Origin: Bacteroidetes bacterium QS_8_64_10
Lineage (GTDB): Bacteria; Bacteroidota; Rhodothermia; Rhodothermales; Salinibacteraceae
DNA length: 8,498 nt
Assembly (NCBI GenBank): GCA_003022505.1
Contig: PXTQ01000091.1
Span: 9,119 to 17,616, forward strand
Direction of reading: 5' to 3'
Position numbers and translations under genes: made by a program
The notes under the pieces: generated by a model
The model's database searches: none
What the model was told of the DNA's origin: nothing
What the model saw: only the letters and a program-made list of their open reading frames with translations
Shown: positions 1 through 6,005 of the stretch, in pieces
Layout: each line of letters starts with the position of its first letter
Position numbering within the stretch: the stretch's first letter is position 1

Positions 1-1
1 T

Positions 2-244
2 ATCTTGCGTAGGCTATCCGCACCGATGGGCCTCACGCGCCACGCACCGGGGCTGTGCGCTCTGGCGGAGCGGCAGATGCTGGTCTGGCGAGCGCGCCTG
101 GCCCGCCGCGTCGGCAGGCTGGCTGCAGCCCGGCAGCTCACACGCACGGCGCTCCGGCGTTCCCGCGCTGCCGGCGATCTGAACCGCGCCGCCTACCTGC
201 GCGTCGTACTCCGCGAATTAGACTGGCTCCGTAACTCCTCATGA
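2..244 (+). CDS. C-terminal fragment of an Arg/Ala-rich helical protein (partial)
   Basis: The frame is open from the left edge of the window to a TGA at 242-244, so this is probably the 3' end of a gene that starts outside; a TTG at 5 is only an internal candidate start. About 80 residues are visible. They are rich in Ala, Leu and Arg, with stretches such as LARRVGRLAAARQLTRTAL that read as paired amphipathic helices, as in TPR-like repeats. Third codon positions are mostly G or C, like the confirmed genes, which supports real coding. The stop overlaps the next start in an ATGA arrangement, so the two genes are probably co-transcribed and translationally coupled. No family is recognised and the TPR idea is inference from composition. 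Confidence 0.5.
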   Translation: MLRRLSAPMGLTRHAPGLCALAERQMLVWRARLARRVGRLAAARQLTRTALRRSRAAGDLNRAAYLRVVLRELDWLRNSS

Positions 245-1605
245 TGAATCGAACGATGTTCGAGCATGCGCAGTGGAAGAAGCGCTTACCACCGTTCAAA
301 AGGTGGAGGCTTGTCGGGCTGATGCTGCTTGTCCTTGCAGGATGTGCCAGTTCCGAGAAGCAAAAGCAGGAGGCAAGCAAGAATCAGCAGGAGCCGGCGC
401 GAGAAGCGGAATCGACGTTCTCGCTCAAGGCCTCGCTGGCGCCCGACGCCGACGGGGTACAGACCGTGCAGCTGTACGGCGGCAACGACGAACAGGCGCT
501 GCCCATCTTGCAGCTCGAGCAGGAAGGTCGGCTCACGCTCGAATTCGATCTTCTGGGCCGAAAAGACCGACCGCTCTCCGTGTACTTCTACCACGCCAAC
601 CGCTCCTGGGAGCGTGACCTGTCTCCATCGCGGTACATGAACTCCTACCAGCGCGACGAACTAACCGATTACGAGTTGTCACGGGCTACGGAGCAACCCT
701 ACGTGCACTACGAGTACGCCTTCCCGAACGAGGACATCGGTTTCGAGGTGAGCGGCAACTACGTGTTGCGCGTGACGGAGCAGGGAGACGAGGACGCCGT
801 GCTTTTCGAGCGCGCCTTCTTCATTACCGAGCAGTCGGCGACCTCCGAGTTTCGGCTGCGGCGTCGGCGTCTGGGCGGCGACTCGCTGCCGGGCTATCAA
901 CCGATTCTGCTTTTCGAGCCGCCGTCCACGATGCAGGGCAGTAGCATATTCAACTATAACACCTGCTTCGTGCCCAACGGGCGCTTCGGCGAGGCGCGGT
1001 GCGTGAGTCGCCCGGAGACGCTTCAGCAGGACGCGCTCCGGTTCGACCTCGATCCCCGGCAGTCGTTTCAGGTGGAGGGCGCGAGCTACAGCCTGGACCT
1101 GCGCGAGATCGGTACGGGCAAGTCGGTGCTGGAAATTGATCGAAGCGCCACGCCGACGCTGGTGCGGCTGGAGGAGGACGACGTGCGCTTTCCGGGCGCG
1201 TCCGGGACCATCGCGCTCACGGGCCAGACCCTGGTGAGTGCGGGCGCGTCGTCTGATAATGCAGATCTCTTCGGTCAGTACGTGCAGGCGCGTTTTCGCT
1301 TCGTGCCGCCCAAGCAGCTTCCGCTCAGCCGCGACGTGTACCTGGCGGGCAGCTCCAACGGATGGCGACCGACGAGCAAGCACAAGCTGAACTGGAACGC
1401 AAGTGAGCGCCGCTACGAGGGCGAGATCCTGCTCAAGCAAGGCCAGTACGCTTATCGTTACGTTTCGCAGGATCCGAAGCTGCGGCGCGTGCAGCGCCAG
1501 ACGCTACCGCAAACGCGGAGTCGCTTCACGGCGTTTATCTACTATCGCGACGCCACCCTGCAAACCGACCGGCTGCTTTCAGTGAACGAAACGCTCGCGC
1601 AGTGA
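241..1605 (+). CDS. DUF5103 / type IX secretion plug-type lipoprotein
   Basis: The 454-residue product begins with a basic n-region (residues 12-23), a hydrophobic stretch and a lipobox VLAGC with Cys35, so it is predicted to be a periplasm-facing lipoprotein. Residues about 72-198 match the first domain of the DUF5103 family: a beta-rich segment, then a conserved run around YFYHANRSWERDLSPSRYM, TDYE (142-144 region), YVHYEYAFPN (154-163) and SGNYVLRV (171-178). Residues about 350-440 form a second beta domain with VYLAGSSNGW (366-375), resembling early-set/CBM48-like folds. DUF5103 proteins are known as 'Plug', reported to close the periplasmic end of the SprA translocon of type IX secretion; the role here is by family. 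Length is close to that usual for the family. Start: ATGATG at 241 overlaps the upstream stop; the second ATG (244) is equally possible. No clear Shine-Dalgarno is seen. The long n-region is slightly unusual. Confidence 0.85.
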   Translation: MMNRTMFEHAQWKKRLPPFKRWRLVGLMLLVLAGCASSEKQKQEASKNQQEPAREAESTFSLKASLAPDADGVQTVQLYGGNDEQALPILQLEQEGRLTLEFDLLGRKDRPLSVYFYHANRSWERDLSPSRYMNSYQRDELTDYELSRATEQPYVHYEYAFPNEDIGFEVSGNYVLRVTEQGDEDAVLFERAFFITEQSATSEFRLRRRRLGGDSLPGYQPILLFEPPSTMQGSSIFNYNTCFVPNGRFGEARCVSRPETLQQDALRFDLDPRQSFQVEGASYSLDLREIGTGKSVLEIDRSATPTLVRLEEDDVRFPGASGTIALTGQTLVSAGASSDNADLFGQYVQARFRFVPPKQLPLSRDVYLAGSSNGWRPTSKHKLNWNASERRYEGEILLKQGQYAYRYVSQDPKLRRVQRQTLPQTRSRFTAFIYYRDATLQTDRLLSVNETLAQ

Positions 1606-1722
1606 GAGTTAGGTGAGTAGTAATATTGATGGAACTTGATCTTGTAAATTGCAAGCGCAAAGGCATCGCCGTTGATCTCCAAACACCACCGCACTCAAAA
1701 CACCCGAACACCCAGATCCCGA
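1606..1722. promoter_or_regulatory. AT-richer intergenic gap, possible promoter of the metalloprotease gene
   Basis: This 117-bp gap is visibly more AT-rich than the flanking genes in its left half. TAATATTG at 1621-1628 is one mismatch from the Bacteroidota -7 element TAnnTTTG, but no convincing TTG lies at the expected -33 position. A short 4-bp inverted repeat (CTTG/CAAG) sits near 1640-1655. The right end (1699-1714) has two near-identical 8-base units, aacacccg and aacaccca. Promoter assignment is weak. Confidence 0.22.
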
Positions 1723-4167
1723 ATGACTTTTTCCCGCATCCTTCTGATTTTTGCGATTGGAATCATGCTCTCTGCCGGCTGCGCGTCGCTGCGGCCCGGC
1801 ACGGAGCAAGCGAGCACTCAAGAGAAGGAGCCGACCGAAGGCGACGACCTGTCTTCGATTGCGGAGGCGCTGCCGGACGAAGCCGAAGCCGACAGCGGCC
1901 TCTTTACCGTGCACCGCACCGACGAGAAGCTGTTCTACGAGATCCCGGATTCGCTTTTGAGCGAAGAGATGCTGCTCGTCAGCCGCACCGCGCGCACCGC
2001 CCGCGACCTCGGCTACGGCGGCGAGAAAACCAACACGCACGTCGTGCGCTGGCAGCGACGGGAGGACGACGTCCTGCTCCGCGTCGTGAGCTATGAAAAC
2101 GTGGCCGACGAGGACGATCCGATCTACGAGGCGGTGCGCAACGCCAACTTCGAGCCGATCCTCAAGTCGTTCTCGATCAAAGGTCGGGACAGCGCTGCCG
2201 TGCTGATCGACGTAACCAAGTTGTTTACCGGTGACGTGCCCGCCATCGGCCTGCAGGAGCGCCGCCGCGAGCGCCACAAGGTGCGCAGCCTCGACAAGGA
2301 CCGCTCGTTTCTTCGCAGGGCGATGAGCTTTCCGAAAAACGTGGAGGTACGCAGCGTGATGACCTACAAGGCGCAGGACCCGCCCTCCGAAGGATCCACG
2401 AACACGATCTCGCTAGAGCTGGCGCACTCGATGTTGCGCCTGCCCCCGGACCCGATGGAGCCGCGCCGCTGCGACGAGCGCGTGGGGTATTTTAGCGTCG
2501 AGTTCACCGACTACGGGTCGGAGGCCGATCAGGCGGAAGAGCGCTGCTACGTCACGCGCTGGCGGCTCGTGCCCAGCGACATGGACGCTTACCGACAAGG
2601 CGAACTGGTAGAGCCGAAGGATCCGATTGTGTATTACATCGACCCGAACACGCCGGAGCGCTACCGCGAGCCGCTGAAAGAGGGCGTCGAGAGCTGGAAT
2701 AAGGCGTTCCGGGCGGCGGGCTTCAAAAACGCTGTCATCGCCAAAGACGCACCGGAAGACGATTCGACGTGGAGCGCCGAGGACGCTCGCTACTCCGTCA
2801 TCCGCTACTTTCCGAGCGAGACGCAAAACGCTTACGGTCCGCACGTGCACGACCCGCGCACAGGCGAGATCCTGGAGGCCGACATCGGCTGGTATCACAA
2901 CGTGGGCCGGCTGCTGCGCAACTGGTTCTTCGTGCAGACAGCTGCGGCCAATGCCGACGCGCGCTCAACGGAGTACACGGACGAGGTGATGAACGATCTG
3001 GTGAAGTTCGTGGCGGCGCACGAGGTGGGGCACACGCTGGGCCTGCCGCACAACTGGGGGGCCAGCGTCGCCTACCCGGTCGACAGCCTGCGCTCGCCCA
3101 CCTTCACTGCCGAGCACGGCACCGCGCCCTCCATCATGGACTACGCGCGGTTCAACTACGTGGCGCAGCCCGGCGACAACGTGAAAAACTTTATGCCCGC
3201 CATCGGTGAATACGACGTGTGGTCGGTCAAGTGGGGCTACACGCGCTTCCCCGGCCTCGACGACAAGGCCGAGCGCGAGAAGCTTGACCGGTGGATCCGT
3301 GATCGCGCGGACGATCCGAGGTACTTCTACGGCGAGCAGTCGCGCCGGCAGATTGACCCGCGCGCCCAGCGCGAGGATCTGGGTGGCAACGCCGTGAAGG
3401 CCTCGCGCTACGGGTTGAAAAACCTCAAGCGCATTGTGACGAACCTGCGCGAGTGGACGTTTGAGGAAGGCGAGCCGTACGACGAGTTGGACGAACTCTA
3501 CGGCGAGGTGATCGGTCAGTGGCAGCTCTACATCGGCCACGTGACGCGCCAGATCGGGGGCGTCTACGAGACGCGCAAGACCTACGAGCAGGAAGGGCGC
3601 GTCTTCGATTACGTGCCGGCCGACAAGCAGCGGAACGCGATGCAGTTCTTGCAGGAAAACGTGTTTACACGGCCCGGCTGGCTGCTCAACGAGGACGTGC
3701 TGCGTCGCATTGAGCGTACGGGCGCCTTGAAGCGCATCCGTCAGACGCAGGTGCGGGCCGTGCGGATGCTCCTCAGCCCGCGCCGCCTTGCCCGCATGAT
3801 CGAAGCGAAGGCGCTAAACGGCCAGCAAACGTACGGCCCCGCCGACATGATGACGGACCTGCGCACGGGCCTCTGGAGCGAACTGAGCGAAGACGGGCCG
3901 TCCGCCATCGGGCCGTTCCGCCGCAACTTGCAGCGCGGCTACCTCCACGAGATGAGCGGCCTGATGAACCCCGACGACGACCGCGAGCGCGTCACGCAGT
4001 CCGACATCCGCCCGCTCGTGCGCGGCGAGTTGCGCGCGCTCCGTTCGAGCGTCGAGGCTGCTTTGCCGCGCACCGCCGACCGCGCCACGCGCCTACACCT
4101 GCGCGACGTGCTTACCCGCATCGACGGTATTTTGGATCCCGATAACGAGGGGAACGGCGAGGCGTGA
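1723..4167 (+). CDS. Zinc-dependent metalloprotease lipoprotein (DUF5117/DUF4953 family)
   Basis: The 814-residue product is a predicted secreted or membrane-anchored metallopeptidase. I chose the ATG at 1723 because it gives a compact lipoprotein signal (MTFSRILLIFAIGIMLSAGC, Cys20); the upstream TTG at 1672 would add 17 polar residues ahead of it. After an acidic linker, a DUF5117-type domain starts near residue 57 (GLFTVHRTDEKLFYEIP). The catalytic DUF4953-type region follows, with HEVGHTLGLPHN giving zinc ligands His433, His437 and His443 and catalytic Glu434 (3019-3054), and a Met-turn SIMDY with Met472. Family landmarks are all present: PIVYYIDP, WNKAFRAAGFKNA, NAYGP, DPRTGEI, NYVAQPGD and a C-terminal EDLGGNAVKAS. 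Length is normal for the family and the gene looks intact. The substrate is unknown; such proteins are common in Bacteroidota and act outside the cytoplasm. It follows the plug lipoprotein on the same strand with a 117-bp gap, so it may have its own promoter. Confidence 0.93.
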   Translation: MTFSRILLIFAIGIMLSAGCASLRPGTEQASTQEKEPTEGDDLSSIAEALPDEAEADSGLFTVHRTDEKLFYEIPDSLLSEEMLLVSRTARTARDLGYGGEKTNTHVVRWQRREDDVLLRVVSYENVADEDDPIYEAVRNANFEPILKSFSIKGRDSAAVLIDVTKLFTGDVPAIGLQERRRERHKVRSLDKDRSFLRRAMSFPKNVEVRSVMTYKAQDPPSEGSTNTISLELAHSMLRLPPDPMEPRRCDERVGYFSVEFTDYGSEADQAEERCYVTRWRLVPSDMDAYRQGELVEPKDPIVYYIDPNTPERYREPLKEGVESWNKAFRAAGFKNAVIAKDAPEDDSTWSAEDARYSVIRYFPSETQNAYGPHVHDPRTGEILEADIGWYHNVGRLLRNWFFVQTAAANADARSTEYTDEVMNDLVKFVAAHEVGHTLGLPHNWGASVAYPVDSLRSPTFTAEHGTAPSIMDYARFNYVAQPGDNVKNFMPAIGEYDVWSVKWGYTRFPGLDDKAEREKLDRWIRDRADDPRYFYGEQSRRQIDPRAQREDLGGNAVKASRYGLKNLKRIVTNLREWTFEEGEPYDELDELYGEVIGQWQLYIGHVTRQIGGVYETRKTYEQEGRVFDYVPADKQRNAMQFLQENVFTRPGWLLNEDVLRRIERTGALKRIRQTQVRAVRMLLSPRRLARMIEAKALNGQQTYGPADMMTDLRTGLWSELSEDGPSAIGPFRRNLQRGYLHEMSGLMNPDDDRERVTQSDIRPLVRGELRALRSSVEAALPRTADRATRLHLRDVLTRIDGILDPDNEGNGEA

Positions 4168-4169
4168 GT

Positions 4170-4313
4170 ATGGCGCAGGGGCTGTTTTCAACGTACAACG
4201 CGCGTATGAACGGGCACCTTCAGGAAGTGAGGCGCTTTATCCAGTGGCTCATTGAAGATCAGCATTACGTTTTCTCAACGCTCCCTTCCGAACGCGGAAC
4301 GGTAAAACAGTAG
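4170..4313 (+). CDS. Possible 47-residue ORF or gene remnant
   Basis: An ATG lies two bases after the metalloprotease stop (TGAGTATG) and opens a 47-codon frame ending in TAG at 4311-4313. The peptide starts MAQGLFSTYNARMNGHLQEV and continues as an amphipathic helix (FIQWLIEDQ). Roughly the first 26 codons show the G/C-rich third positions of the neighbouring genes, while the rest drifts to A/T-richer codons. That would fit the start of a gene whose continuation has been lost. The N-terminus faintly recalls DinB-like four-helix proteins (a YNxxxN pattern), but this is far too short to assign. A small hairpin (TTCCG-aacg-CGGAA, 4286-4299) falls inside its end. It may also simply be a non-coding gap before the next gene. 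Confidence 0.28.
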   Translation: MAQGLFSTYNARMNGHLQEVRRFIQWLIEDQHYVFSTLPSERGTVKQ

Positions 4314-4326
4314 ACGACCGATTATC

Positions 4327-5334
4327 GTGAACACCTCCGACCTCATTCCCGCCCAGCCGCACTTCCGCACGCAGGAAGAGACGCTGCCGCTCATCCGCGA
4401 GGCGTGTGCCGAGCGCGACGACGTGGCGACGTTTCACGAGCTGGGCGAGAGCGAAGAGGGCCGCCCGCTGGCGGGCGTCGTGCTGGCCGACGAACCCGCC
4501 GGCCCGGAGACGCTCCGCGCGCTCCTCACGAACGGTCTCCGCCCGGACAGTCCGCTGCGCGGCTTGCTGGAGGGCTTCCGCTTCGTCGTTGTGCCGCACA
4601 CCAATCCCGACGGCGAGGCGCGCAACCAGCCGTGGATCCGCGAGTGGCCCAACGTGGCGCGCTTCGTGCAGCACGCCCAGCGCGAGGAGCCGGGGCGCGA
4701 CATGGAGTTCGGCTTCCCCGATCTGCGCCGGGAGAATGAGCTGGTGGCGGATTTCCTGCGCGAGCACGGCCCGTACGACATGCACATGAGCCTGCACGGC
4801 ATGGCCTTCGCCGAGGGCGCGCAGCTCCTCATCGAGCGGCGCTGGGCCGAGCGCACGCAGCCGCTCCGCGACGCCTACGCGGGCGTGGCGCAGGAACTCG
4901 GCCTCGGCCTGCACGACCACAACCGCAAGGGCGAAAAGGGCTTCTTCTACATCGAGCCGGGCTTTGCAACGACGCCCGAAGGCGAGGCGATGCGCGCGCA
5001 CTTCCGGGCGCAGGGCGACGATGACATGGTAAGCTGCTTCCTCGACAGTTCGATGGAGTTCGTGCGCTCGCTGGGCACGGGCGACCCGCTGTGCCTGGTG
5101 ACGGAGGTGCCGCTCTATCGCGTGCAGCCGCACGAGGACGCGCCGCCCGGTCAGCCCGTGGCGTATCAGAACCTGAAGGAGCGGCTGCCGGAGGTGCAGG
5201 TGCACCTGGAGGAGGGCCGGGCGGAAAAGGCGCACGCGCTGGTCGAGCCGTTCCCCATTCAGCCGGTGTCGCTGCGAGCCGCGATGGTGCTGCACATGGT
5301 GGCGCTGGCAGAGGGGCTGAAAGCCGTACGGTAG
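4327..5334 (+). CDS. M14 zinc carboxypeptidase-like protein with a defective HxxE motif
   Basis: The 335-residue product has no signal peptide, so it is probably cytoplasmic. M14 family landmarks are visible: HELGESEEGRPLAGV (37-51), FRFVVVPHTNPDG (84-96), a third zinc-ligand candidate in SLHGM (His157), and a candidate catalytic Glu260 in LVTEVPLY. The first zinc motif, normally HxxE following a hydrophobic beta-strand (GAHxxEPxG type), is abnormal. Here GVVL (50-53) runs straight into ADEPAGPETLRAL, so Glu56 is present but Leu53 sits where the His should be. The strand that should precede it seems to be missing. If so, zinc binding is impaired and the protein may be inactive or have another role. 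The GTG at 4327 is the only upstream start before an in-frame stop at 4303-4305. It is the last + strand gene before a convergent junction. Confidence 0.78.
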   Translation: MNTSDLIPAQPHFRTQEETLPLIREACAERDDVATFHELGESEEGRPLAGVVLADEPAGPETLRALLTNGLRPDSPLRGLLEGFRFVVVPHTNPDGEARNQPWIREWPNVARFVQHAQREEPGRDMEFGFPDLRRENELVADFLREHGPYDMHMSLHGMAFAEGAQLLIERRWAERTQPLRDAYAGVAQELGLGLHDHNRKGEKGFFYIEPGFATTPEGEAMRAHFRAQGDDDMVSCFLDSSMEFVRSLGTGDPLCLVTEVPLYRVQPHEDAPPGQPVAYQNLKERLPEVQVHLEEGRAEKAHALVEPFPIQPVSLRAAMVLHMVALAEGLKAVR

Positions 5335-5348
5335 GGGGCGTGTTGCGC

Positions 5349-5369
5349 ATTGCGTATTTCGTATTGCGC
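5349..5369. repeat. Three tandem heptamers, consensus ATTKCGY
   Basis: Three adjacent 7-base units (5349-5355, 5356-5362, 5363-5369) differ from one another by one or two bases; the first is attgcgt. They lie just after the carboxypeptidase stop. The third unit overlaps the left arm of an inverted repeat. Similar heptamer-periodic stretches occur in two other gaps of this window. Confidence 0.5.
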
Positions 5370-5416
5370 CTTCCGTAAAACGAGCGACTTTACGCAATAC
5401 GTCGGTTGATGCCGAC
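5360..5416. terminator. Inverted repeats at the convergent junction, probable bidirectional terminator
   Basis: CGTATTGCG at 5360-5368 is perfectly complementary to CGCAATACG at 5393-5401. Inside, TAAA (5376-5379) can pair with TTTA (5389-5392). A second hairpin follows: GTCGG (5401-5405), loop TTGATG, CCGAC (5412-5416). The position between the end of the + strand carboxypeptidase gene and the 3' end of - strand spmB suits a shared terminator. There is no good T-tract on either side, so intrinsic termination is uncertain; it could instead be a palindromic intergenic repeat. Confidence 0.4.
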
Positions 5417-5463
5417 CACTCCGGTAGTTCGACGTTGAATCTCGTTATTGATCGGGCCGGTTC

Positions 5464-5499
5464 TCAACCGCCAAACAGCAGCTTCACTACGTAGACGCT
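5464..5499 (-). pseudogene. Orphaned SpmB-like C-terminal tail in another frame
   Basis: Just past the early stop of the upstream spmB frame, and overlapping it, a different - strand frame reads SVYVVKLLFGG followed by a TGA at 5466-5464. This hydrophobic stretch ending in a short Gly tail resembles the last membrane segment of SpmB-type proteins. The simplest reading is that bases encoding the conserved GSTETT/TFYVLAVYFG region were deleted out of frame near 5499-5504, leaving this stub. The resemblance is judged by eye from family memory; the peptide is too short to prove homology alone. Confidence 0.42.
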
Positions 5500-5888
5500 C
5501 TGGCGACCATCTTCACGAGGATTGAGTCCTCGCCGTACTCGTTGATCATGCTCTGCACCACGCCTACAGAGCCGCTCCCCGTCAGCGGGCGGATAATCGC
5601 CATCGGCAGCACCTCCGCCGGCACGCCGATCAGGCCCAGCACGGGGTCGAGCAGGCCGATCAAGAAATCCATCGCGCCGCTCTGCTCGAACATCTCAATC
5701 GCAAACAGGATGGCGACGACGTAGGGGATAATCAGCACCGCGATCTCGAAGCCTTCCTTCGCGCCTTCCACGAACACCTCGTAGACCGGAACGCCCTTGA
5801 TGAGGCCGTAGACCGGAAACCCGACCACGAGAAGCGGGATCACGAAGTACGAAAGAACGGTGACGACGCTGCGGATCGCTTCAACCAT
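5487..5888 (-). CDS. spmB: SpmB-like Gate-domain membrane protein, C-terminally truncated
   Basis: The 133-residue frame matches the SpmB (spore maturation protein B) family, whose Bacillus member is about 178 residues. Visible landmarks are a first membrane helix (about 8-30), PVYEVFVEGAKEGFEIA (34-50), a second helix (about 48-66) and PAEVLPMAIIRPLTGSGS (90-107), followed by the helix leading to LVKMVA (124-129). At that point family members continue with a GSTETT-type motif and further membrane helices; here the frame ends after RAST. An orphaned tail lies just downstream in another frame, so the gene is probably broken by a deletion, or this is a sequence error. SpmB proteins carry a nucleoside-recognition/Gate-like domain; in Bacillus, SpmA and SpmB affect spore core dehydration, but in non-sporulating bacteria the role is unknown. 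It sits 101 bp downstream of spmA on the same strand, the usual spmA-spmB order. The ATG at 5888 matches the family N-terminus. Confidence 0.75.
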   Translation of the reverse strand: MVEAIRSVVTVLSYFVIPLLVVGFPVYGLIKGVPVYEVFVEGAKEGFEIAVLIIPYVVAILFAIEMFEQSGAMDFLIGLLDPVLGLIGVPAEVLPMAIIRPLTGSGSVGVVQSMINEYGEDSILVKMVARAST

Positions 5889-5900
5889 GGCCTTCGGCGG

Positions 5901-5917
5901 TTTCGGGTTTCGGGTTT
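5901..5917. repeat. Heptamer tandem repeat TTTCGGG in the spmA-spmB gap
   Basis: Two perfect copies of TTTCGGG (5901-5907, 5908-5914) plus a partial third (TTT) lie 13-29 bases upstream of the spmB start codon. On the spmB coding strand this reads as repeated CCCGAAA. It may merely be low-complexity intergenic sequence, but its 7-base period matches the arrays at 5349-5369 and 5971-6005. Confidence 0.45.
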
Positions 5918-5970
5918 AATTCCCAGGGGATGCTTGCCTTTTACAATGTCAAGTCTTCCGGCCCACTTTC

Positions 5971-6005
5971 ATTCGCCACTCGCCACTCGCTATTCGTCAT
6001 TCGTC
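5971..6005. repeat. Five tandem heptamers, consensus AYTCGYY, running into the end of spmA
   Basis: Five consecutive 7-base units start at 5971, 5978, 5985, 5992 and 5999. They match AYTCGYY; the last two are identical (ATTCGTC) and the others differ by one to three bases. The array crosses the spmA stop codon (5990-5992): the right-hand units encode the final residues TNDE of SpmA. It therefore overlaps both coding and intergenic DNA, and expansion or contraction would alter the protein's C-terminus or its stop. Confidence 0.6.

Noticed and set aside
679..1440. A 253-residue - strand open frame opposite the DUF5103 lipoprotein
   Set aside because: Composition is skewed to Arg, His and Leu and no motif is visible. 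The + strand frame carries convincing family motifs and a lipobox.
1672..1722. TTG at 1672 as the start of the metalloprotease
   Set aside because: It would add 17 polar residues before a complete lipoprotein signal peptide that starts at the ATG at 1723.
4249..5397. A 382-residue - strand open frame opposite the M14 gene
   Set aside because: It is Arg/His/Ala/Leu-rich without any recognisable domain and lies antisense to a gene with clear M14 motifs. Long antisense frames are expected in G/C-third-position-biased DNA.
5971..6005. Tandem units considered as a CRISPR array
   Set aside because: The units are 7 bases, contiguous and degenerate, with no spacers and no cas genes nearby.
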